A stretch of DNA of 64,000 nucleotides from CALAGB01 sp963713965 (lineage in GTDB: Bacteria > Chloroflexota > Chloroflexia > Thermomicrobiales > Thermomicrobiaceae), in NCBI GenBank assembly GCA_963713965.1, contig OY970217.1, forward strand, positions 1,488,001-1,552,000, given 5' to 3'. Position 1 is the first letter of the stretch, and every line of letters begins with the position of its first letter. Of the stretch, positions 35,335 to 43,230 are shown one piece after another. Position numbers and translations under genes: made by a program. The notes beneath the pieces were generated by a model, which was given only the letters and a program-made list of their open reading frames with translations, ran no database searches and was not told the origin of the DNA.

Positions 35335-36288
35335 ATGACCGAAACACCGACATTCGTTACACGTGAAGACATCGAGGCCGCTGACCGCTCCATCGACGGC
35401 TGGATCCGGCGCACGCCCGTGATGGAGATGGAGCCCGGCGCGTTCGGAGTGTCCTGTCCTCTGACGCTGAAGCTAGAACAACTACAGCGGAGCGGCTCAT
35501 TCAAGGCACGCGGAGCTTTCAATCTGCTGCGCAACCGAGAGCTACCGCCAGCTGGAGTGGTGGCGGCTTCCGGCGGCAACTTCGGATTGGCCATCGCCTT
35601 CGCGGCTCGGGCGCTGGGCCATCACGCCACGATCTTCGTGCCAGAGGCATCCAGCCCGGCCAAGCGGGCCAAGCTGCGTGCTCTCGGCGCTGAGTTGGTC
35701 GTCACCGGCCGCTTCTATGCTGACGCGTTGGCCGCCAGCAACGAACAGGTCGCTCAGACCGGTGCCTTGTTCGCCCACGCCTACGACCAGCACGAGGTGG
35801 TGGCTGGTGCTGGCACCTGCGCGCTCGAACTCGAACGGCAGCAGCCGAATCTGGACACGGTGCTGGTCGCGACCGGCGGAGGCGGGCTCATCGGCGGGAT
35901 TTCCACCTGGTACGGCGGCCGAACGCGGGTTGTCTCGATTGAGTCGGAGCAAACGTCAACGCTGGCGTCGGCGCTTGCGGCCGGTGAACCGGTGGAGGTG
36001 GAGCTCGGCGGCATCGCGGCCGATGCGTTGGGCGCGAGCAAGATCGGCGAGCTCGGCTTCCATGCCGCCACGCAGTGGGTCGATCGCGCGCTGCTCGTCT
36101 CGGATGACGCTATCGTGGCCGCGCAACGGATGTTGTGGGATGAGGTACGCATTGCCTGCGAGCCTGCCAGCGCCACGCCATTGGCCGCGCTGATGACCGG
36201 TGCCTATCAACCGGAGACCGACGAACGCGTCTGCCTGCTCATCTGCGGGGCCAACGTCGATCCGGCAAGTTTGTCGGAGACGCATTAG
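35335..36288 (+). CDS. Threonine/serine dehydratase-like PLP enzyme
   Basis: A 317-residue fold-type II PLP enzyme. KLEQLQRSGSFKARGAFN carries the PLP lysine (SGSFKARGA), and VATGGGGLIGGISTW is the phosphate-binding glycine loop. It is shorter than biosynthetic IlvA because it has no C-terminal ACT domain, so it would be catabolic and not feedback-inhibited by isoleucine. The usual SxGNHGxA block is here ASGGNFGLAIA, with Phe where His is common, which could shift substrate preference. GAGGGAA precedes ATG 35335. It is likely co-transcribed with the MBL gene. Confidence 0.8.
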   Translation: MTETPTFVTREDIEAADRSIDGWIRRTPVMEMEPGAFGVSCPLTLKLEQLQRSGSFKARGAFNLLRNRELPPAGVVAASGGNFGLAIAFAARALGHHATIFVPEASSPAKRAKLRALGAELVVTGRFYADALAASNEQVAQTGALFAHAYDQHEVVAGAGTCALELERQQPNLDTVLVATGGGGLIGGISTWYGGRTRVVSIESEQTSTLASALAAGEPVEVELGGIAADALGASKIGELGFHAATQWVDRALLVSDDAIVAAQRMLWDEVRIACEPASATPLAALMTGAYQPETDERVCLLICGANVDPASLSETH

Positions 36289-36313
36289 GTTGGGTGTAGA
36301 TTGGGTTGGTTGA

Positions 36314-36436
36314 ACGTAGAGGCGGCACCTGTGGCCGCCAGCGGGGACGAAGTCTCCGGGAACCGCCACGTTGTCGGTAGCATGCACGGAATTGACGGCC
36401 TGCGGCCGTAGGCGGGCGCAGGTCCCGCCTCTACGT
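36314..36436. repeat. Inverted-repeat element, MITE/REP-like (123 bp)
   Basis: Two 26-base arms in inverted orientation (36314-36339 and 36411-36436) match at 23 of 26 positions; both begin ACGTAGAGGCGG. The 71-base interior has no reading frame. It occupies the 200-base gap between two catabolic genes. No transposase is nearby, so it would be non-autonomous. Confidence 0.55.
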
Positions 36437-36488
36437 TGCGTAACCGACGGTTCAAAATCGCCCAATCATCACGTCCGGAGGTGGTCTA

Positions 36489-37874
36489 ATGGCGAAATCG
36501 TACGAGTCATACAGCTTCTGGCTTGAGACCTGCGGCGACGATCTGACGCCGCGATCGCCGCTGGAGGGTACGATCGACGTTGACGTCGCCATCCTCGGGG
36601 CTGGCTTCACCGGACTCTGGACGGCCTACTACCTGCTCCAGCGCGAGCCGTCCCTCAAGATCGCCATTTTGGAGAGCGAAATCGCCGGATTTGGCGCGTC
36701 GGGGCGCAATGGTGGCGGCTTGGGCAACCGCCTGCCGATCGGCTTGCGTCGCATGTCGCAGCTCTTCGGACGACAGGCCGCGATCGACCTGCAACACGCC
36801 ATCAACACCGCTGTTGACGAGGTCTCCAGCGTCGCCGAGCGCGAAGGCATCGACATGGAGTTTGTGCGTGGCGGCTATATACGGCTAGCGCGCAGCCCAT
36901 ACCAACTCGACGTGCTTGCTGGGGAGCAGCGAACACTCGAAGAATTTGGTTTCGGCGATGGCTCGGCGCTCCTTGACGCGCAGCAGGTCGCCGAGCGGGT
37001 ATCGGTCGCTGGCGCTCTCGGCGGGATCTACAACGCCAACAGCGCCAAGATTCAGCCCGCCAAGCTGGCTCGCGGCCTAGCACGCGCCGTTGAACGCAAG
37101 GGCGCGACGATTTACGAGCAATCACCGGTGATTGACTACACCACCGGAGCCTACCCGGTCCTGCATACCGCGCGAGGCCACGCACGCGCCAAAACCATCG
37201 TGCTGGCCGGCGAGTCGTACCTCTCGCGTTTCCCACAATTGCGGCGCAAGGTGATGCCGGTCTACTCCCTCATCACCATCACCGAGCCACTCTCGGCGAA
37301 CGATTGGCAATCGATCGGCTGGGAAGCACGCGAGGGGCTCTCCTCCGCCACCCACATGGTCAAGTATCTGACGCACACTTCAGACGGTCGCGTAATGTTC
37401 GGTGGTCGAGGCGCACCGTACCATCTCGGATCGAGCATCAAAGACGAGTACGACCTGCATGAGCCAACCCATCACATGCTGCAAGACAATGTGCGCGAAT
37501 GGTTCCCGATGCTGAAAGACGTGAAGTTCACCCATACCTGGGGCGGACCGCTGGGCTGGCCGCGCGATTACGTGCCGATCGTCTCGTACGATCTGGCGCA
37601 GGGGCTGGCAGCAGCCTACGGCTACACCGGAACCGGCGTGGGGCCGTCCAATCTGTTCGGCCGCATGCTGGCCGACCTCATCACGCGCACCGATAGCGAC
37701 CTCGCGAATCTAGCCTTCGTCAACCGGCGCGGACGCAGCTGGGAGCCCGAGCCTTTCCGCTTCATTGGCGTGCGCTACGTCCAACGCGGCTTCGAGCAGT
37801 TGGACCATAAGTCAGAGACGACCGGCGTCGCGCCCAACGGCCGTTCGCTGGTGGAGCGCTTGACGCGGCATTAG
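36489..37874 (+). CDS. FAD-dependent amino acid/amine oxidase (DAO family)
   Basis: A 461-residue flavoenzyme. VDVAILGAGFTGLWTAYYLLQ is the FAD dinucleotide motif, followed by ILESEIAGFGASGRNGGGLG, the conserved GxSGRNGG loop of gamma-glutamylputrescine oxidase-like and D-amino-acid-dehydrogenase-like proteins. The C-terminal LAAAYGYTGTGVGPSNLFGR is the second FAD contact. It probably oxidises a secondary or primary amine with O2; the substrate is not readable. GGAGG precedes ATG 36489. Its stop shares four bases with the stop of the convergent amidase gene. Confidence 0.8.
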   Translation: MAKSYESYSFWLETCGDDLTPRSPLEGTIDVDVAILGAGFTGLWTAYYLLQREPSLKIAILESEIAGFGASGRNGGGLGNRLPIGLRRMSQLFGRQAAIDLQHAINTAVDEVSSVAEREGIDMEFVRGGYIRLARSPYQLDVLAGEQRTLEEFGFGDGSALLDAQQVAERVSVAGALGGIYNANSAKIQPAKLARGLARAVERKGATIYEQSPVIDYTTGAYPVLHTARGHARAKTIVLAGESYLSRFPQLRRKVMPVYSLITITEPLSANDWQSIGWEAREGLSSATHMVKYLTHTSDGRVMFGGRGAPYHLGSSIKDEYDLHEPTHHMLQDNVREWFPMLKDVKFTHTWGGPLGWPRDYVPIVSYDLAQGLAAAYGYTGTGVGPSNLFGRMLADLITRTDSDLANLAFVNRRGRSWEPEPFRFIGVRYVQRGFEQLDHKSETTGVAPNGRSLVERLTRH

Positions 37875-39259
37875 TTGAACGCGATGGCCGGAATCCGGTC
37901 GACCCACGGCATGGCCACTTCAAGCTGTTCCGCGACAGACAACAACAGGTCGTCGGAGCCCACGCGACCAACCAGTTGCACACCGATGGGAAGGCCGTCC
38001 GCCGACTGCCCCAGCGGCAGCGAAATCGCCGGTTGCCCAGTCGTGTTGACCCAGTAGGTGAACGCGCCGAAGCGATCCAGCGTCTGCCGTATTTCCTCCT
38101 CGGTCCCACCCATCGAACCGAGTTGCGGGGCCGTGACTGGCAACGTCGGGCAGACGAGAATGTCGAACCGTCGAAACCACTCCATCACACGACGACTCAG
38201 ATCGAGGATCGTGAATTCGGCTTGCAGATAGTCAATGGCTGAATGCCGCTTGCCGCTCTCGATCATCGCCCGAGCGTGAGTTCCAAGCTTGTCTGGCTCG
38301 GGAATCGGCGTGACAGCCGTGTGTGCCTGAATGATGGTCAGGAACGCATCGTAGACACCACTCACGTCGGGCGCGGCTTCAGCCACGTTGTGTCCGAGAT
38401 CAGCCAACACCTGAGCGACTCGTTCGGTCGCCATTGCGACCTCGGGATCGACTTGCGTCACGGCGCTCTTCGTCGTCCACCCGACGCGGAGTCCGGCGGT
38501 CGGATCCTCCCGCATGGGCGGAATCGGCATGAATGGTGGCGTGAGGACGCTGAGCAAGAGTTTCACGTCCGCAACCGTGTGAGCCATCGGCCCGGGCGAG
38601 GCGAACCCGGCGATGGCGGCGGAATCAAATGGGCGCGGAATCACGCGACCCCGCGACGGCTTGAGACCAACCACGCCACAGGCCGCGGCTGGGATGCGGA
38701 TGGAGCCACCGGCGTCGGAACCGGTCGCGAGCGAGCAAAGTCGTGCCGCCAACGCCGCCCCTGCTCCTCCGCTGGAACCACCGGGGCTGCGCGAGAGATC
38801 CCACGGGTTGTGCGTCGGCGGAAAGAGCCCATCTTCAGTCGACATGCTCAGACCGAGCTCCGGCGTGTTCGTCTTACCCAGCATGATGGCGCCCGCCTGG
38901 AAGAGCCGTGCCACGTCCGGATTGTCCATCTCCGGCACGAAATGTTCGAACGCGGGCGAGCCGAAGGTGGTTCGCACGCCTTTCGTCGGGCTCAGATCCT
39001 TGATCGAGATCGGGAGTCCGAACAGCGGGCCAACCTGGGCGGACTCCTCGACCCTCAACATACGCTCGGCGGCTTCGGCTTCAGCCATGGCCCGCTCGCC
39101 GGTGAGCGTGACGTAGGCGCCAATGCGTGGGTTTATCCGTTCAATTCGTTGCAGGAAGAGGCTGACGAGCTCGCGCGGAGAGACCTCACGAGCACGAATG
39201 CGGCCCGCCAGCTCGGTGGCGGAAGCGAAAGCCAGCTCTTCCCCGGGCGGAATCTGCAT
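37871..39259 (-). CDS. Amidase-signature family hydrolase
   Basis: A 462-residue serine amidase. The catalytic triad is visible: Lys in GLPISIKDLSPTKG, cis-Ser in RSPGGSSGGAGAALAA and nucleophile Ser in TGSDAGGSIRIPAAACG. It could be GatA-like, but no GatB or GatC gene is nearby. A stand-alone amidase hydrolysing short amides or carbamates is more likely. ATG 39259 has AAGGGA six bases upstream; a longer start at ATG 39277 would overlap the stop of the methyltransferase gene. Confidence 0.85.
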   Translation of the reverse strand: MQIPPGEELAFASATELAGRIRAREVSPRELVSLFLQRIERINPRIGAYVTLTGERAMAEAEAAERMLRVEESAQVGPLFGLPISIKDLSPTKGVRTTFGSPAFEHFVPEMDNPDVARLFQAGAIMLGKTNTPELGLSMSTEDGLFPPTHNPWDLSRSPGGSSGGAGAALAARLCSLATGSDAGGSIRIPAAACGVVGLKPSRGRVIPRPFDSAAIAGFASPGPMAHTVADVKLLLSVLTPPFMPIPPMREDPTAGLRVGWTTKSAVTQVDPEVAMATERVAQVLADLGHNVAEAAPDVSGVYDAFLTIIQAHTAVTPIPEPDKLGTHARAMIESGKRHSAIDYLQAEFTILDLSRRVMEWFRRFDILVCPTLPVTAPQLGSMGGTEEEIRQTLDRFGAFTYWVNTTGQPAISLPLGQSADGLPIGVQLVGRVGSDDLLLSVAEQLEVAMPWVDRIPAIAFN

Positions 39260-39273
39260 CCAATGTCCCTTCG

Positions 39274-39807
39274 TCATTCGGATCGAAACGTGACCGACGA
39301 ATAGATCTCTCCGAGAAAGCGGCTCGGTCGACGGGCAAGGAGCCGCGTTCCATCGAACCCATTGCGATCGGGAATCGTCTCCCAGGTTGGATACGAAAGT
39401 GGATATGGAACCCAGTGATTCCCCCGGTCAGTGTTGTACTCGATCAGGACGAGGCGCCCGCCAGGCTTGAGGTAGCCAGACACGAGGCGCAGCACGCCAT
39501 CTTTGTCCCGTTGGTAGTGGAGCGAGTTGGCCATCACGATACCGTCAAGCGGCGGCAGATCTTGGGGTGAAGTGAAATCGGCTACGATGACGTGCAGGAT
39601 TGTCTCGGGAAAACGGCGCCGCATCTCGTCGCGTTGTCTCTCGAGCGCGCGGCGGTCGAGATCGAGCGAGTAGATCTCAGCGCCAGGTCCGAGCAGGTCA
39701 GCCAGCGCCAACGTGAAGGCACCCGACCCGGAACCGAAATCGGCCCAGACTCCACCCTGTTGTGATATTCCGTCCCGCAATAGCGCGACGTGGTCGTCAT
39801 GATTCAC
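39274..39807 (-). CDS. Class I SAM-dependent methyltransferase
   Basis: A 177-residue Rossmann methyltransferase. GVWADFGSGSGAFTLALADLLG is motif I, AEIYSLDLDRRALER is motif II and IVMANSLHYQRD is the segment that often contacts the substrate. GGRLVLIEYN follows as motif VI. The substrate is unknown; the length suggests a small-molecule or quinone-type methylase. A GTG start at 39807 has AAGGAT about 10 bases upstream. The stop overlaps the alternative amidase start, suggesting one transcript. Confidence 0.82.
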   Translation of the reverse strand: MNHDDHVALLRDGISQQGGVWADFGSGSGAFTLALADLLGPGAEIYSLDLDRRALERQRDEMRRRFPETILHVIVADFTSPQDLPPLDGIVMANSLHYQRDKDGVLRLVSGYLKPGGRLVLIEYNTDRGNHWVPYPLSYPTWETIPDRNGFDGTRLLARRPSRFLGEIYSSVTFRSE

Positions 39808-39947
39808 CGCGAAATTATCCTTCGCCGACGATTATGTTCCGAGCGCACGACGGCATTCTCCCGCATAATGGAATGAGATGCGGCCTAGAATCGATTAAAG
39901 CAGAGGTGAAGGCCCACGGATCATCGAACAACGAAGAGAGGGAATGG

Positions 39948-40733
39948 ATGAGGAAGATTCGAGTAGGCGTCCATCTGAATCCGCAGCATGGCACCTATGC
40001 CGATTACAAGCGCGCCGTGCTTGAAGTCGAGCAGAAGGGTGCCGACGTCATCACCGTCTGGGACCACTTCTACCCGCTATCGGGTGATCCCGACGGCAAG
40101 CACTACGAATGTTGGACGCTCCTGAGCGCCATCGCGGCAATGACTGAGCGCATCGAAATGGGGCCGCTCGTCTCGGCCATTGGCTACCGCAACCCCAACC
40201 TGATCGCCGACATGTCACGCACCATCGACCACATCTCGGGCGGCCGATTCATTCTTGGCATGGGCGCGGGGTGGTCGGAAAAGGACTACAACCAGTACGG
40301 CTACGAGTTTGGCACGGTCGGGAGCCGACTGCGCGATCTGCGTGACTCGATGCCGATCATCGAGGATCGCCTCAGCAAGCTCAACCCACCGCCGACCCGC
40401 CACATCCCGATCATGATCGGTGGGGGCGGCGAGAAGGTGACGCTGCGTATCGTGGCGAAGCATGCCGACATCTGGCACGCCAACGCCGGAGGCGACGATC
40501 TGGTTCGCAAGGCGAACGTCCTGAAGGAGTGGTGCGAGAAGGAGGGCCGCGACCCCGACACCATCGAGCACGCCACCGGCCTTGCCATGGCGGCGTCGCT
40601 TGACGAGGGTGACGACATGGTCGATAAGGGATTCACGCTCCTGACCATCCGCTGCAGCGGTCCGGAGTGGGATCTCTCACGCTTTGGGGACTGGATCGCC
40701 TGGCGCGACAAGCGCAACGCAGAGCGGAGCTGA
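39948..40733 (+). CDS. LLM-class F420-dependent oxidoreductase
   Basis: A 261-residue luciferase-like TIM-barrel protein. GADVITVWDHFYPLSGDPDG, RIEMGPLVSAIGYRNP, GGRFILGMGAGWSEKDYNQYGYEF and PIMIGGGGEKVTLRIVAKHADIW are the F420-dependent LLM blocks. These enzymes use reduced F420 or FMN; the exact cofactor is not shown by the sequence. GAGAGGGA precedes ATG 39948. It ends with a strong bidirectional terminator. Confidence 0.85.
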   Translation: MRKIRVGVHLNPQHGTYADYKRAVLEVEQKGADVITVWDHFYPLSGDPDGKHYECWTLLSAIAAMTERIEMGPLVSAIGYRNPNLIADMSRTIDHISGGRFILGMGAGWSEKDYNQYGYEFGTVGSRLRDLRDSMPIIEDRLSKLNPPPTRHIPIMIGGGGEKVTLRIVAKHADIWHANAGGDDLVRKANVLKEWCEKEGRDPDTIEHATGLAMAASLDEGDDMVDKGFTLLTIRCSGPEWDLSRFGDWIAWRDKRNAERS

Positions 40734-40758
40734 TTCGAAGAACACTGATTCGAAGAAC

Positions 40759-40801
40759 AAAGGAACGCGGGGCAGCCGATATCTCCGCCCCGCGATCCTT
40801 T
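40759..40801. terminator. Bidirectional rho-independent terminator
   Basis: AAAGGA and CGCGGGGC pair with GCCCCGCG and TCCTTT around a 13-base loop, with one A/A mismatch. T-rich ends occur on both strands. It serves the convergent LLM and DinB genes. Confidence 0.85.
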
Positions 40802-40816
40802 TCAGTTCAACGAGTG

Positions 40817-41326
40817 CTATTCTCCGGCGAATTTCTGACAGTTGCCCATCAGTGGGAAAGCGTAGCTCTGCACGTTGGCCAGCATCTGACGCACGTGATT
40901 GCGGTCATGCGAGATCCATTCGTGCAGCAGATCGTTGACGGTTACGTAGCCGACCTGCGGGTGATTCCCGCCACGCACGAGATCGGGCATGGCCAGGCCG
41001 CTGACCAACTCAACGCTGTCGGCGCGCAGGCGATCGAACTCATCCAGCAATTCGCGCACATCATGGGCACAGTCATTTCGCTCCCGCTGCACGTCGACCT
41101 GATTCCAACCCTCGAGATCGGGCTGGTCTTCCGCCAGGATGGTTCGGATTCGCCCGTTGAAGCCTCGTCGCTCGGCCTCCATGATGTGGCCCAGCGCCTC
41201 TTTCACACACCACTCCTCTGAACCGGGGTGCCAATTGACGACGGCATCGGGCAGTGCTTCCAGCTCAGCACGCACAGTAGTCTGCGTGGCAGCCAGGATT
41301 CCCGCGATCTCGCGAGGCGATAGCAT
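40817..41326 (-). CDS. DinB-family protein
   Basis: A 169-residue four-helix-bundle protein of the DinB/YfiT superfamily. Possible metal-binding histidines are in ALGHIMEAERR and LLHEWISHDRNHVRQM, the typical H...HxxxH set. These proteins often bind a metal and act in thiol transfer or detoxification. PDAVVNWHPGSEEWCVKEAL is the conserved N-terminal part. ATG 41326 with GGAAGA upstream is preferred to a TTG at 41344. It shares the terminator with the LLM gene. Confidence 0.78.
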   Translation of the reverse strand: MLSPREIAGILAATQTTVRAELEALPDAVVNWHPGSEEWCVKEALGHIMEAERRGFNGRIRTILAEDQPDLEGWNQVDVQRERNDCAHDVRELLDEFDRLRADSVELVSGLAMPDLVRGGNHPQVGYVTVNDLLHEWISHDRNHVRQMLANVQSYAFPLMGNCQKFAGE

Positions 41327-41451
41327 TCGTGGTTCTTCCGCCAATTTTGGAGCCCTTCTCTTGTCGCAAGCGACTGGATCGCGTCACGGATCAACAAACT
41401 TTAACCCCACGTCGGCCGCGATGTGAAACACGGCGCGACGTTCGGCGCAGT

Positions 41452-41934
41452 TCACTCGACTCTGGTTGCGCCCCACGCCTCGGGATCGAGCAGATCGAGA
41501 ACCTGGCTGAACTCCCACTGATGGCCTTCGAGATCGACGGCGGAGTAGACCCGCAGTCCCCATGGCTGGTCGGACGGCGGCATGAGGATGGCGGCCCCGG
41601 CGTCTCGAGCGCGAGCGTGATGCGCATCAACGTCCTTCACCTGCACCGTCGTCACGTGCGATAGATCCGGCCACGCCTGCTCTCGTTGCGAGCGGAACTC
41701 GGCCAACCGCTCTCGCAGCCAGGTCTCAAGATCCAGCGTAACCCCTGCGATCATGATCAACCCGCCGTCCGGCCCTTGAAGCTTAGCCGTGATGAATCGA
41801 CCGTCTGGCATCGCCATGTGCACGCGCTCCCGAAACCCAAAGACCCGGGTGAGCCAGTCGATGGCCGCGATTGGGTCGCGATAGCGCAGGTGAGGATACA
41901 CGGTTGCCCAGCCGCGAACGACGTCGTCGGACAT
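41452..41934 (-). CDS. VOC-family (glyoxalase/bleomycin-resistance fold) protein
   Basis: A 160-residue protein with the paired beta-alpha-beta-beta-beta units of the vicinal-oxygen-chelate fold: YPHLRYRDPIAAIDWLTRVFGFRE, then HVTTVQVKDVDAHHARARDAGAAIL and AVDLEGHQWEFSQVL. The EGHQWEF ending matches the second metal-ligand strand of VOC proteins that handle electrophiles or antibiotics. GGAGGG precedes ATG 41934. The substrate is unknown. It lies downstream of a small hypothetical gene on the same strand. Confidence 0.8.
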   Translation of the reverse strand: MSDDVVRGWATVYPHLRYRDPIAAIDWLTRVFGFRERVHMAMPDGRFITAKLQGPDGGLIMIAGVTLDLETWLRERLAEFRSQREQAWPDLSHVTTVQVKDVDAHHARARDAGAAILMPPSDQPWGLRVYSAVDLEGHQWEFSQVLDLLDPEAWGATRVE

Positions 41935-42056
41935 CAGTCCCTCCAGGTCTTCACGTGCAACGTGATGCTGTGGAGCAGTATCGCATGCCGGCGATGACCG
42001 AACGCGACAACGTGATCGCAGGCGCACCGCTCCAACCGCAGGTTTGACGAGCTGGC

Positions 42057-42368
42057 TCAGATCGCGCTCAAGCCACGCTCGTGACGCCAGGAGAAGGCCA
42101 GACGCTGGCCTTTGAGGGCGACGAGGGAGCAATGCGAGAGGACACGGTCGCCATCGAGCAGGCGATGGCGCGTCGGGCTCCAGCCGTTCGCCTCACCGTG
42201 GTGCAGTCGCACCATCTGCTCGGCTCGGCGAATCAGCTCGTGATGAGGGAGGATGGCCATGTCCAATTCGTAGTCCAACGGAAACTCCGTCCATGTGGCA
42301 TTTCGATCGATTCTCGTCGTAGGTCGGGTGCGACCCACCATCGACGCTAGCCAGTTGGAGGCATCCAT
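42057..42368 (-). CDS. Hypothetical protein (103 residues)
   Basis: A soluble frame MDASNWLASMVGRTRPTTRI...FPLDYELDMAILPHHELIRRAEQMVRLHHGEANGW that reads as a plausible protein in composition, with the helical HHELIRRAEQMVRLHH stretch. No motif is recognised and no clear ribosome binding site is present before ATG 42368. It borders the SLOG gene on the same strand, so it could belong to that group or be spurious. Confidence 0.35.
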   Translation of the reverse strand: MDASNWLASMVGRTRPTTRIDRNATWTEFPLDYELDMAILPHHELIRRAEQMVRLHHGEANGWSPTRHRLLDGDRVLSHCSLVALKGQRLAFSWRHERGLSAI

Positions 42369-42487
42369 CCGCGAGGAAACAGTTAATCTTCGGCTGAGAT
42401 GGTGTTGTTGAGTGTGCGAGGATCTACGCGGGGAAGCCGAACTGCAACGGGTCCCGCACGGCATCGACGCTCGCCGATCGCCCGATT

Positions 42488-43117
42488 TCACGAGATGCTT
42501 TGCCGCTTTTGGAGCCAAACACGTATCTGACTAACATCGGTCCGCTTTGCTGCGCCAGTTTCGTCAGAGCAAAGGAGCGCCCCCTCATGCGGAGCGTGGG
42601 CGTGAATCCAGACGACGGGTATGCGCCGCTCCAGCGCGGATTGAACCGTGTGTCCCGTCCCGCCGAGACCGCGCGCCTCTTCCCCATCCCAGATGGCGAT
42701 CAAAAGGTCGATTCGGTCGATCAGCACATCGCTCAGTGCGGCGTAGGCGGCATCGCGCTCTTCGGCGCTCCCATGCGTTCCGGGGAGCTCGATCACCGCT
42801 GCCGACCGCTGGAGCAGATCCTCGTAATCGGCACGCGACTTTTCGGTTTCGAAGTCGCGAGCGTAGTCGTCACGAGAAAACGGGAGCAGGCAGATCAGCG
42901 GAAGACCAGATGCGAGCGCCTCTCGCGCCACCAGCCGATCGGCCCCCTCGGCGACCGGAGAGATCAAGGAGACCGCCCGGCCAGAGTCGCAGGCAATCGC
43001 CAGGACGCTTCGCACCTGATGCAACAGCCGCTTATCGTCCGGATCGCGGAGAGCATCTGGGCGGTGTCCGACGACGCCGATGACGAGTCCTGGGCAAATC
43101 GAAGCGTCTGAACTCAA
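42488..43117 (-). CDS. SLOG-fold nucleotide-binding/sensor protein
   Basis: A 209-residue Rossmann-like protein. LVIGVVGHRPDALRD is the SLOG (Lsmf/DprA/TRPM-like) N-terminal motif, followed by the acidic LISPVAEGADRLVAREAL, LPFSRDDYARDFETEKSRADYEDLL and the ending DRIDLLIAIWDGEEARGLGGTGHTV, with the IWDG and GGTG blocks of SLOG domains. These bind or modify nucleotide signals and recur next to TIR, STAND and AAA genes in conflict loci. No DNA-binding or membrane part. The start is a TTG at 43117 with GAGGA only one base away, so the exact start is unsure. Divergent from the PfkB-AAA gene. Confidence 0.78.
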   Translation of the reverse strand: MSSDASICPGLVIGVVGHRPDALRDPDDKRLLHQVRSVLAIACDSGRAVSLISPVAEGADRLVAREALASGLPLICLLPFSRDDYARDFETEKSRADYEDLLQRSAAVIELPGTHGSAEERDAAYAALSDVLIDRIDLLIAIWDGEEARGLGGTGHTVQSALERRIPVVWIHAHAPHEGALLCSDETGAAKRTDVSQIRVWLQKRQSIS

Positions 43118-43177
43118 ATCCTCACTCTTCCATCGTGGGGACGTATCCGGCCACGACGCGCGTGGGCGGCGTGATGG

Positions 43178-43191
43178 TGTACGATCGTACA
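43178..43191. promoter_or_regulatory. Candidate operator between the divergent SLOG and PfkB-AAA genes
   Basis: A 14-bp perfect palindrome TGTACGATCGTACA inside the 113-base divergent gap, 39 bases upstream of the PfkB-AAA start and 60 upstream of the SLOG start. A regulator binding here could control both genes. No regulator gene is adjacent. Confidence 0.4.
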
Positions 43192-43230
43192 GTACTCGAG
43201 CCGAACAACCAACCGCTGGGGGATGAACCG

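Noticed and set aside
38243..39304. 353-residue plus-strand frame
   Set aside because: Antisense to the amidase; no motif, and the amidase catalytic residues are clear.
42424..42687. Second frame over the SLOG gene's 3' end
   Set aside because: Overlaps the SLOG gene in another frame on the same strand, with no recognisable motif.
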